This document shows positions 26,336 to 34,544 of a stretch of 35,165 nucleotides of DNA, in pieces (the first letter of the stretch is position 1; the number at the start of each line of letters is the position of its first letter). The notes under the pieces are model-generated. The model did not search any database. It was not told where the DNA came from and saw nothing but the letters and a program-made list of their open reading frames with translations. The stretch comes from Sphingobacteriales bacterium (GTDB taxonomy: Bacteria; Bacteroidota; Bacteroidia; Chitinophagales; Chitinophagaceae), in NCBI GenBank assembly GCA_900299255.1, contig OMJB01000053.1, positions 1 to 35,165 on the forward strand. The letters run 5' to 3'. The position numbers and the translations under genes are program-made.

Positions 26336-29212
26336 CTATTCCTTAACCAGTTTCTCCACTACGAGGCGGGTACCACTTTCGTCATATAACGTGATGATAT
26401 ACATACCGCCCGGCAGCTTGCTGATATCCATGGTTCCGGGATTTACCTTCTCCATAATTACTTTTCCTTCCACACCAGATATCACTGCCTTTGTTCCTGA
26501 TGGCGCTTCGATCTGCAAATGATCGCTGGCAGGGTTAGGATATATTCTGATGTCTTCTTTCGTAATCTGGTTTACTCCAACATTGAAAATGTTGAGTGCC
26601 AGTGTTGAGAAACCCTTGCAGCCAATACCATCTCCTACAATTACTCGGTAGCTGCCGTTAAGGTGCGGTACATAACTGTAGTTTGTAGCACCCGGAATTG
26701 AAGATAGGTTAAGGTACCACTGGTATGTTGAATAAGCGCTCGAAGTAGACAGCGTTGTCCCGGAGAAGCTGATTGTTGGCGCAGGCAGCGAATTAACAGC
26801 AACTGTTTCCGGGCTTGTGGTAACAGTACATGTACCCGAACCACCTGATACCTGAACCACGCAGGTATAAACACCAGATGTTGTCGCAGTATAGGTGGCA
26901 AATGTTGCACCAGGAATATCTACTCCGTCTTTCTTCCATTGAAATAGGATCGTACCAACTGCACCACCAGGATTAGCAGTGAGCACCACGCTGCCACCAA
27001 TACAGAAATGCAGCGGAGTAGTATAATCTATCACAGCATCAATGCCTGCAGTAACTACTACTGCTGCTGAAATGGTATGGCAGCCAAAGGCATTGGACAT
27101 GTCAACAGTATATGAACCTGATGTAAATGCCTGATAAGAGGCATTGGTCTCACCGGCTATCGGTGTGCCACCGTTGCGCCACTGATAGGTAATACCACCC
27201 ACGGAGCCATCGAGGATAACGCTGCCGCCAGCACAGAACGTTGTAGCAGACAATGGCGTAATAGTAGAAGCCGGAGCCGGGTCAATCGTGAGCATTACAG
27301 TTGAATAACAGCCTGTAGCGAGGGTGTAGGTGATGTTACAGCCCGGAGTTGTAAGGCCTGAAACAATACCGGTAGAAGAACCGACTGTAGCAATAGCTGT
27401 ATTCTGGCTTGACCAGGTGCCTCCGCCGGTACCATCTGCAAGTGTAGTAGTAGTGTTCTGGCAAAATTCAGCAGCACCCACTATAGGTGCCGGCACCGGG
27501 TCTACATTAATAACACCCGTAATCTGGCAGCCGGTTGAGCCTACTGTATAGGTAATAGTCGCGGTACCCGCTGTGATGCCTGATACAATTCCACCTGCAG
27601 TAACTGAAGCATTAGGTGCCCCGCCTGAGAACGAACCTCCGGGCGTCGCATCGGTTACTGTTATTGTCCCAGCTTCACACACATTTGTCGGGCCTCCTAT
27701 TGCCAGTGGCAGCGCATTTACCACCACAGCTTTAACAGCCTGGCAGCCGCCTTCTGTGTATATAATATTCACTGAGCCACCACTTACTCCTGTCACCACA
27801 CCTGATGAACCAACTATTGCAGTGGTTACTGAGCTACTGCTCCAGGTACCACCCGGAGTGGCATCTATTAATGTAATTGTTGAACCTGCACAAACGCTGG
27901 ACGGCCCTGATATCGGCAATGGTGCAGTATTCACTGTCATATCATAAACAGCAGGCGGGCAGCCACCGGTTGTATATGTAATGGTAACTGTACCAGCAAG
28001 AACACCTGTAACTACACCCGATGACGCCCCTACCACAGCGGTGCCTGTTGCACTGCTTGTCCACGTACCGCCCGGAATGCCATTGGTAAGTGTAACTGAA
28101 GCACCCTCGCAGACTGATGTTGGCCCGCTGATCGCTGTCGGTGGGTCATTTACAGTCATGCTTTGTGTTACAAAACAGCCTGTAGGCAGTGTATAAGACA
28201 TTGTAGCCGTGCCAGATGCAACACCTACTACCAACCCCGAAGACAGGCCAATCGTTGCAATGGTACCATCAGAACTTGTCCAGTTGCCAGTACCTGGTGC
28301 AGATGTCAGTGTGGTTCCACTGGACACACAAACGTTAGTGGCACCCGAAATAGCAGATGGCAGAGGATTTACTGTCACAGCAGCTGTTGAGAACGTAGCT
28401 GTAGCACTATAAGTGATACAGTCATTGATAGCAGTTAGCGTGTATACACCCGCAGAAGCAGGAGACACAGTAAGTGTTGCAGTAGCACCAGCACCTGTAT
28501 AACCTGCCGGCCCGCTCCAGGTATATCCACCAGAAGCACCTGTAGCCGAACCAGTCAGCGTTAGTAGATCGCCATCACAAATCGGATTAGGTGATGCAGC
28601 AGCAGATAGAGATGTAGGTGGCGGGCAATATGTAACAGTGATATAAGGTGCATGGCCTACGGTGGTAGTAGACGCCGTTGAACCGGCTTCACCGGCAAAA
28701 GTATAAATCCTGGAAGCACCGCCCGTAAAGCAGATTGATATTTTATTACCTGCGTTAGATTGAATGAAACCTTCTGTAGTAACAGTTGATGCAAGCGTTT
28801 GGTTACCTACTGCTGTACCATAAGTAGCCGTGGTTAACAATGTACCTGCTACCATATCACCGAACAAGGTTGCCGGCACAGTAACAGTCGACAGGTCACC
28901 AGCATAGCCGTAAGTATTCCAACCCGAAGGTGCACCTGTGCCTCCATAGGTATTTGTATACATGCCTATTGTAACACTGCTGACAACTGAACCTACAGGT
29001 ATGCCACCTACGCCACCCAGATTAAACACGGCATAACCCCTCTGTGTCGCGGCGGTTGAAACTATATTACCATCAGTTCTTGCACCTGCTGTAGCATTAC
29101 CTGTTGTATAAGACCCAACCGCGCCTGATGCCCAGATAGTAACAGTAACAGGCTGAGCAAAAGCAAAGAAACCAAGGCAAATAAATAATGACAGAAAATA
29201 AATTTTTTTCAT
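26336..29212 (-). CDS. T9SS adhesin-like protein with five Big2-like and additional Ig-like domains (paralogue C)
   Basis: 958 residues, signal peptide 1-19 (MKKIYFLSLFICLGFFAFA). The N-terminal domain (20-195) has FNLGGVGGIPVGSVVSSVTIGM and ISICFTGGASRIYTFAGEAG; it looks like a carbohydrate-binding-type beta sandwich, but I cannot name it. An Ig-like domain (YTWSGPAGYTGAGATATL) and five Big2-like repeats (GTWTSS type, each closing in GC) follow. Then come three Ig-like modules with YQWRNGG, FQWKKDG and YQWYLNL cores, and a T9SS type A sorting domain (IRIYPNPASDHLQIEA to LVVEKLVKE). It is related to paralogues A and B but more divergent. Same strand, 152 bp upstream of paralogue B. Confidence 0.86.
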   Translation of the reverse strand: MKKIYFLSLFICLGFFAFAQPVTVTIWASGAVGSYTTGNATAGARTDGNIVSTAATQRGYAVFNLGGVGGIPVGSVVSSVTIGMYTNTYGGTGAPSGWNTYGYAGDLSTVTVPATLFGDMVAGTLLTTATYGTAVGNQTLASTVTTEGFIQSNAGNKISICFTGGASRIYTFAGEAGSTASTTTVGHAPYITVTYCPPPTSLSAAASPNPICDGDLLTLTGSATGASGGYTWSGPAGYTGAGATATLTVSPASAGVYTLTAINDCITYSATATFSTAAVTVNPLPSAISGATNVCVSSGTTLTSAPGTGNWTSSDGTIATIGLSSGLVVGVASGTATMSYTLPTGCFVTQSMTVNDPPTAISGPTSVCEGASVTLTNGIPGGTWTSSATGTAVVGASSGVVTGVLAGTVTITYTTGGCPPAVYDMTVNTAPLPISGPSSVCAGSTITLIDATPGGTWSSSSVTTAIVGSSGVVTGVSGGSVNIIYTEGGCQAVKAVVVNALPLAIGGPTNVCEAGTITVTDATPGGSFSGGAPNASVTAGGIVSGITAGTATITYTVGSTGCQITGVINVDPVPAPIVGAAEFCQNTTTTLADGTGGGTWSSQNTAIATVGSSTGIVSGLTTPGCNITYTLATGCYSTVMLTIDPAPASTITPLSATTFCAGGSVILDGSVGGITYQWRNGGTPIAGETNASYQAFTSGSYTVDMSNAFGCHTISAAVVVTAGIDAVIDYTTPLHFCIGGSVVLTANPGGAVGTILFQWKKDGVDIPGATFATYTATTSGVYTCVVQVSGGSGTCTVTTSPETVAVNSLPAPTISFSGTTLSTSSAYSTYQWYLNLSSIPGATNYSYVPHLNGSYRVIVGDGIGCKGFSTLALNIFNVGVNQITKEDIRIYPNPASDHLQIEAPSGTKAVISGVEGKVIMEKVNPGTMDISKLPGGMYIITLYDESGTRLVVEKLVKE

Positions 29213-29506
29213 ACTGCTTTTTAATAAAACTGTGAACCTTTCAAAAAACGCCTCTCAGGCTAAAAATACTCTAGTAAATACAAATAGGAATTATTTTTAA
29301 CTTTTGGTTAAAAAGAACAACTTCGCCTATTTATTTGGAAAAATAGACATAATCTCCCGAAAAATCAAATATTACGTTGGAAATATTTATAAACTGTATG
29401 CAAGGCATTTTTCATGCCGTTCAGGCACACAAAAATATAAAACATATCAAAAATGTGAAAGCAGTGCGACTTGCGGGGCTATAGGCCTATTATTTTGCAA
29501 ATTGGC

Positions 29507-30385
29507 TTAATTGCGCCTGTCTACACCCCAATACAGTTTTTGCCGAATCGTTTTCAGAAAGTTGTGCTCATCCGGACGCACAAGTGAAACCGTAAATGTT
29601 TCCTTTTTAATGGCCAGTTGAACATTGCTTTTAATCATTTCGGTACGCGCGTCCAGTGTACAAAGAAAGTGTTCTGTCCTTCCTTCAATTTCAAACGAAA
29701 TCACATTGTCATCGGGTACAACAATTGGCCTGGTATTCAGATTATGTGGCGCAACAGGAGTAATCACAAAACTTGATGCCTGCGGGAAAACCACCGGGCC
29801 ACCGCAGCTCAGAGAGTAACCGGTGGAACCTGTAGGTGTAGCCACAATTAGACCGTCTGCCCAGTAAGTATTCAGGAATTCACCGTTCAGGTAGGTGTGT
29901 ATTTTTATCATGGACGAACTGTCCTGCCGGTGGATGGTGAACTCATTGAGGGCATATGGTGCCCCGTTGAACAGTGGCAGGCTGGAATCAAGGTGCAGCA
30001 GCGTACGTTTTTCGAGCGTATAGGAACCTTTCACCAGCGAAAGTATGGCTGCCTCCACTTCATCGGCAGGTATAGCCGCCAGAAAGCCCAGCCTGCCCAG
30101 GTTTACACCAATAAGCGGAATATTTGTATTACCCACAAAACACACCGAATCGAGCATGGTGCCATCGCCGCCAAAACTGAACAGCATATCAGTATTGGGC
30201 GGTAGGTCTTTTTTACCGGTAAAAAAACGGGGGGTGCATTTGAAATTCAGGTGCGGCTCCAACCGGTCGTAAAACTCTTTGTAAAAAACCATTTGCAGCT
30301 TGTGCAGCTCCAGTAAACTCAGAATTCTTAGCAGTATGGGTACATCCTGCTCATCGAAAGTGCGGTTGTAAAGTGCTACAAGCAT
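29507..30385 (-). CDS. nadK: NAD kinase
   Basis: A 292-residue cytoplasmic enzyme that phosphorylates NAD to NADP. Motifs are complete: GGDGT at 72-76 (catalytic Asp), GVNLGRLGFLA at 93-103, NEFTIHR at 147-153, and the signature DGLIVATPTGSTGYSLSCGGP at 177-197. The length is typical. A TATATTTG box lies five bases before the start codon, and six 7-bp repeats lie just beyond it. The outer membrane protein gene at 30461 is upstream on the same strand (75-bp gap), so read-through is possible. Confidence 0.96.
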   Translation of the reverse strand: MLVALYNRTFDEQDVPILLRILSLLELHKLQMVFYKEFYDRLEPHLNFKCTPRFFTGKKDLPPNTDMLFSFGGDGTMLDSVCFVGNTNIPLIGVNLGRLGFLAAIPADEVEAAILSLVKGSYTLEKRTLLHLDSSLPLFNGAPYALNEFTIHRQDSSSMIKIHTYLNGEFLNTYWADGLIVATPTGSTGYSLSCGGPVVFPQASSFVITPVAPHNLNTRPIVVPDDNVISFEIEGRTEHFLCTLDARTEMIKSNVQLAIKKETFTVSLVRPDEHNFLKTIRQKLYWGVDRRN

Positions 30386-30390
30386 AAATT

Positions 30391-30398
30391 CAAATATA
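30391..30398 (-). promoter_or_regulatory. -7 box TATATTTG abutting nadK
   Basis: On the minus strand TATATTTG ends five bases before the nadK ATG. It overlaps the first unit of the 7-bp repeat array. No TTG is at -33. A leaderless transcript would follow from its use. Confidence 0.4.
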
Positions 30399-30438
30399 GT
30401 CTTTAGTATATAGTATTTAGTACATAGCCGTTAGTTGA
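30397..30438. repeat. 7-bp repeat array (TAGNNNN), six units, in front of nadK
   Basis: On the plus strand TAG recurs every seven bases at 30397, 30404, 30411, 30418, 30425 and 30432 (TAGTCTT, TAGTATA, TAGTATT, TAGTACA, TAGCCGT, TAGTTGA). A two-unit relative, TAGTACATAGTTGC, occurs at 9710-9723 by the tRNA promoter. Confidence 0.7.
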
Positions 30439-30460
30439 AACATTGAGCTATGCATGGCTT

Positions 30461-31840
30461 CTATTCGCTATTGAAATGTAAATATAGGCCATTTTGGCTC
30501 ATGTGATTCCATGCAAACTCCATCCGAATTTTAATGTCATACAGTGTTACCACATCCAGGCCTACGCCTGCACTGTACAAAACCCTGTTACCCAGAAAAT
30601 TGTAGTGTTCCGCTGCGCCATCTATATAACCCACATCTGCAAATACCTTGGGATATATGCGGATGGGCAGTGCTGTAAAATACCTGATGGGCAGCGAATA
30701 GGTATTGTTAAATAGTTCTCGCTTAAAGTCAAAACGGAGCAGGCCATAGCTGCCACCATCAATCACATAGTATTCATAGCCTCTCAGATAGTCGGTTTGT
30801 GTGCCCAGCCCACCCTGAAAATAATAAGGCTGTTTTGCCGGATACATGGCCCTGCCCCTGAATATAAGAGATGAATACCACTTATGTAGCGGGCTGAAAA
30901 ACCAGCCCGCTTCGAGGTTGATATAACTTTGAAAATTCAGTCCGCCAAACCCTTTGCGCACCACCGCCTGTGTTACCGCTTTGATTCCTTTCAGCGAGTA
31001 GCTCCAGTTGTCAACTGCATTATATTCCCTTCTGTAAAAAAACTCCAGAAACCTCGCTTCGGTGCTGTTCCTGTAAAAAAAATCGTTGTTCAGTGCCAGC
31101 AGGGTGTCGCTCACTTTGAAGTCTCTGAAATTCACCTGAAAAATATGACGTATGGCGTATTTGGGGCGAAAAATAAAACTAACACCGCCCTCGGTCTGCT
31201 GCATAATAACCGGCCCTGTGTATAGGCCGGCGTACAACAGTTTATTTGAATCACAGATGTAATTCGCCTGCCTGCTCTGCGAAAAACTGAGCCACATGCC
31301 AAATCCGTTTGTCTGTCCCTGATTTACATAGGGCCTTACATAACTGATACCGAGTTTCTGTATATAACCTCCCTGTGCTGTAATGGCCAATTGTTCCAGA
31401 CTGCCCCTGAAATTCTTATCAGTAAGCGTAACCCCCACGGTGGCCCGTCGCAGGTCGTGATCTTGTTTTTCCCACCAGGTATTGAAATTTCTGTCGGCAA
31501 ACTGTAGAATAAAAGAGGGAATGATCAACCAGCGCTCTTTAACCGTAATGAACAGATCCAGCCCGTCTGCGTTGTTTCCGGTGCGCTGTGCAACTTCATT
31601 GAACAATTGCAGATTCATGAGTCTGAGCCTGTTTTTCTCCAGCATAGCATCCAGCGAATCTGCCGGAAGCACATCACCTTCGTGTAGTGCCATTTCACGC
31701 AGTATCACCCTTGTACGGGTATGTTTGTTGCCGTCAATTATGATTCGCACGATTTTTATAGCCGCCGGCACAGCAGCTTGTGCATTGCCGTTGGCTGCAG
31801 ACAACAATACCAGTATCAGAATCAGAAAACTACGCCGCAT
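30461..31840 (-). CDS. BamA/TamA-family outer membrane protein
   Basis: 459 residues with signal peptide (1-20, ends GNAQA). Residues about 27-105 form one POTRA domain (IKIVRIIIDGNKHTRTRVILREMALHEGDVL, RLMNLQLFNEV, DLFITVKERW). The remainder (about 110-459) is a predicted 16-strand type beta barrel with many alternating aromatic strands and the family's terminal strands (PKVFADVGYI, LYSAGVGLDVVTLYDIKIRMEFAWNHM). With a single POTRA it is shorter than BamA itself. It probably helps insert proteins in, or secrete them across, the outer membrane. It is upstream of nadK on the same strand and divergent from the 31990 gene. Confidence 0.88.
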   Translation of the reverse strand: MRRSFLILILVLLSAANGNAQAAVPAAIKIVRIIIDGNKHTRTRVILREMALHEGDVLPADSLDAMLEKNRLRLMNLQLFNEVAQRTGNNADGLDLFITVKERWLIIPSFILQFADRNFNTWWEKQDHDLRRATVGVTLTDKNFRGSLEQLAITAQGGYIQKLGISYVRPYVNQGQTNGFGMWLSFSQSRQANYICDSNKLLYAGLYTGPVIMQQTEGGVSFIFRPKYAIRHIFQVNFRDFKVSDTLLALNNDFFYRNSTEARFLEFFYRREYNAVDNWSYSLKGIKAVTQAVVRKGFGGLNFQSYINLEAGWFFSPLHKWYSSLIFRGRAMYPAKQPYYFQGGLGTQTDYLRGYEYYVIDGGSYGLLRFDFKRELFNNTYSLPIRYFTALPIRIYPKVFADVGYIDGAAEHYNFLGNRVLYSAGVGLDVVTLYDIKIRMEFAWNHMSQNGLYLHFNSE

Positions 31841-31989
31841 TTTAGGTACTGCAAGATAGTACAGTTTGCAGGAAGTGTGAGCAACAATTGGGGTTATCGA
31901 ATCATCGCCCAGCAGAATACATCATATAATTTTCCGTTACCGATCTCATTTTCCAACATTTCGGCTAACTTTAACTTAGTTTATCTGTT

Positions 31990-33495
31990 ATGAAACGCCT
32001 GCTCACCTATTTACTTGTTTTTACTATCATTGCTGCCACCTGCTTCACCTCCTGTGTGCACAAAACAAAGGAGCTACCCACCCCCTTCGACGATGGTGGC
32101 TACCCTGCTGATGTAGCCAAAATCCTCATCAACAAATGCACGTACTCCGGTTGCCATAATACGGCAAGCTACCAGAATGCCGCCGGACTGCAACTGGATA
32201 CATGGGCGCATCTGTTTAAAGGTAGTGTAAGCGGCGCAGAGGTAGTTGCGTACAGTACCCAATACAGTCCGTTACTGTATTATACGAATACCGATCCTTC
32301 TTTAGGAGTTGTTGCTACCAATCCCGGCCATCTGGATACACCACTTACGCACGATGAGTACATGGTATTGTACAATTGGGTGGCCAAGGGTGCTCCCGAC
32401 AAGAACGGTAACATACCCTTTGCAACACCTGTACCCGATTCCCGGCAGAAAATATACCTGACCCTACAGGGCTGCGGACTAATCGCTGTAATAGATGGCG
32501 CCAGCAGGCAGGTGATGCGCTACATACCTATAGGCAACACCGCCAACCTAAGCCCACACGATGTAGAAATATCCGGCGATGGAAATTTTGCTTATGTACC
32601 TTTTTACAACGGCCGCCTTGTACAAAAAATAGATGTGCGCACTGATACTGTTGTTGGTAGTGTTGATGTGGGCAGTGTGGCTCTGGGCGGTACGGGACTG
32701 TGGAGCATTGTTTCATTGTCGCCGCTCGATACATCTTTTATGGTAAGCGGCACTATAGGCAATGGCTGCCTGGTGCAGGTAAATACCAATAGCATGCAGA
32801 TCAACCCACGCAAATCAATAGACCAGCTTACAGGCGGCACATCCGGGTTTCCCTCCCCTCATGGCCTTGCCTACAATGCTACCTACGATACTTTTTACGC
32901 CACACTGCTCACGAACATTGTAAAATATGCATTCAACAGTGCCGGAGTACTCACCTTTACCAAGTTCATTTCTGCCACCGGCAATCCGCATCAGATAGAA
33001 ATGACACCTGACCATTCGAAGTACTTCGTTACCTGCCCCGATCCGACCTCATCAGCTGCCAGTACGGTGCGCGTATATGATGCTAAAACCGATACCCTCA
33101 TCAAATCAATAGCCGTAGGCGCAAAACCCCAGGAAATGGATATTTCACCGTCTCGGGGGCTACTGTTTGTGGCCTGTATGGAAGATGCATTCAATCCTTT
33201 ACTGAACAGGCGAGGATCGGTATATGTGATCGATTACAACACCCTGGAAACCGTAAAGATCATTTACGGTGATTTCTTTCAGCCGCACGATGTGGCGGTT
33301 GATGAACGGGATGGACTGCTTTACATACCCAGCCGCAATGCCGACCCTACAGGCCCTGCGCCCCACCATGCTACTTCTTGCAATGGCAGACCAGGCTGGT
33401 ACTCGGTGTACGACCTGAACACGCTACTACCTGCCGACAACAAACGCTATGATGTGCCTGTAGACCCCTATGCAATCTCTGCAAGATTTAAATGA
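31990..33495 (+). CDS. Surface lipoprotein with N-terminal heme-type CX4CH motif and YncE-like propeller
   Basis: 501 residues. The signal peptide ends in a lipobox (FTSC, C22), so the protein is anchored in a membrane. Residues 40-135 form a small domain with CTYSGCH (C50, C55, H56), in the position where cytochrome c-like domains of Bacteroidota and Planctomycetes carry a heme motif, followed by NWVAKGAP, a typical ending of such domains. From about 150 a seven-bladed YncE-type beta propeller follows (VIDGASRQVMRYIPIG, PHDVEISGDGNFAYV, VRVYDAKTDTLIKSIAVGAKPQEMDISPSRGLLFVACM, QPHDVAVDERDGLLYIPSRN). A role in extracytoplasmic electron transfer or ligand binding is inferred; no neighbour supports a specific pathway. 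Confidence 0.82.
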   Translation: MKRLLTYLLVFTIIAATCFTSCVHKTKELPTPFDDGGYPADVAKILINKCTYSGCHNTASYQNAAGLQLDTWAHLFKGSVSGAEVVAYSTQYSPLLYYTNTDPSLGVVATNPGHLDTPLTHDEYMVLYNWVAKGAPDKNGNIPFATPVPDSRQKIYLTLQGCGLIAVIDGASRQVMRYIPIGNTANLSPHDVEISGDGNFAYVPFYNGRLVQKIDVRTDTVVGSVDVGSVALGGTGLWSIVSLSPLDTSFMVSGTIGNGCLVQVNTNSMQINPRKSIDQLTGGTSGFPSPHGLAYNATYDTFYATLLTNIVKYAFNSAGVLTFTKFISATGNPHQIEMTPDHSKYFVTCPDPTSSAASTVRVYDAKTDTLIKSIAVGAKPQEMDISPSRGLLFVACMEDAFNPLLNRRGSVYVIDYNTLETVKIIYGDFFQPHDVAVDERDGLLYIPSRNADPTGPAPHHATSCNGRPGWYSVYDLNTLLPADNKRYDVPVDPYAISARFK

Positions 33496-33570
33496 CCAAG
33501 CGTATAAAATGATATTGCCTAAAAATTCTTGCAAAGCCGCCACACACCAGCTACTTTTACTCCCCGTGAC

Positions 33571-33746
33571 CAATTCGGCAATGCGGCAATGCGGCATTGC
33601 GGCAATGCGGCAATGCGGCAATTTGACAATTTGACAATTCAACCAATAAATTAATCAACCAATCAACTATTCAACCAATCAACCAATCAACTATTCAACC
33701 AATCAACCAATCAACTAGTCAACTAGTCAACTAACCATCCAACCAA
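33571..33746. repeat. 22-unit 8-bp repeat array ending in the folB start codon
   Basis: The tract divides without remainder into 22 octamers from 33571. First come CAATGCGG-type units, then CAATTTGA, then CCAATCAA, CTATTCAA and CTAGTCAA, ending with CCAACCAA, whose last A is the first base of the folB ATG. Phase is kept throughout while unit sequence drifts. A shorter array of the same kind, on the other strand, lies at 8953-9000. Confidence 0.9.
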
Positions 33747-34090
33747 TGCTCACAGTATCGCTGCACGGAATAAAAATACATGCCCCCATAGGTTTGTACC
33801 CCGAAGAAAAAATTGTAGGTAACAACTTTGTGACCGATGTAGATATGTGGCTGCCCGATGTGCAGCCCTGGCCGTTTGCCGACTACTCACTGATACAGCA
33901 AACTGTGGCTGCAATATTTAGCCAGCCGGCTGAATTGCTGGAAACAGTTGTGCTGAACATACACGATACGCTGATGCAGGTATTTCCGTACGCTGAAAAA
34001 ATAAGGGTTTCCGTAAAAAAACTGAATCCGCCCATGCCGGGCGATGTAGCCTATGCCATGGTTTGCTACGAAACACCGGCAGCCAACTAA
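33746..34090 (+). CDS. folB: Dihydroneopterin aldolase
   Basis: A 114-residue cytoplasmic enzyme of folate synthesis that splits 7,8-dihydroneopterin to 6-hydroxymethyl-dihydropterin and glycolaldehyde. It has the family layout: LHGIKIHAPIGLYPEEK with E20/E21, ADYSLIQQTV, LLETVVLNI with the pterin-binding Glu at 66, and VKKLNPPMPGDV with the catalytic Lys at 91/92. The length is typical. The ATG directly follows an octamer repeat array, leaving no visible ribosome binding site. No other folate gene is nearby. Confidence 0.92.
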   Translation: MLTVSLHGIKIHAPIGLYPEEKIVGNNFVTDVDMWLPDVQPWPFADYSLIQQTVAAIFSQPAELLETVVLNIHDTLMQVFPYAEKIRVSVKKLNPPMPGDVAYAMVCYETPAAN

Positions 34091-34544
34091 ATATAAAAAA
34101 TTCGGCATACACCACTTCTGAGTGTCAGTACGACGGATATTTTTGGGTTCAAAAAATTTGCAGATTTATAATCCGCAAGAAACTTGGTGAGTTGCTCATC
34201 ACACCCCCTACACAACCAATAAAAAAATATTTATAAATACACCCAAGATTTCACTTCACTTTTACGTCTATATGCAGAGGAACACTTTTTTCTCAGCAAA
34301 ATCCTGCCTGATCGAGGTCAAATCTTACTCCTGATTTTTTACCGGAAATTGCACACTGCACCTGTCATTTTTTGTGCCCGTCACAAAATGATAACACAGT
34401 TATAACAACGTTTGCAGCCGGTGAAACTATTTTTTAAAATATTTTTACCGTTAATTGTTTTTTAGGGTCGTACTTATATCTTTGCAAACCAACAAAAAAT
34501 TTAATTCAACTAAATATTCAGAAAACACAAAAACAAAACAAACT
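34091..34544. other. Intergenic region upstream of the ExbB-like gene
   Basis: These 454 bases hold no convincing gene on either strand. The only element I can support is the promoter near the right end (34455-34484). The composition is AT-rich, without tRNA-like folds or strong inverted repeats. Confidence 0.6.
34455..34484 (+). promoter_or_regulatory. Bacteroidota promoter (TTG-N19-TATCTTTG)
   Basis: TTG at 34455-34457, a 19-bp spacer, and TATCTTTG at 34477-34484: the best full consensus in the window. It is followed by a 60-bp AT-rich leader to the ATG at 34545. Confidence 0.8.

Noticed and set aside
21452-28412. Many open frames on the plus strand opposite the three Ig-repeat genes (for example 22047-22451, 27573-27947)
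   Set aside because: They are antisense readings of Thr/Gly/Val-rich repeats, are repetitive in the same way as the real genes, and lack starts, signals or recognisable domains.
33571-33746. Possible CRISPR array
   Set aside because: The period is 8 bp with no spacers, units drift gradually, and no cas gene is present.
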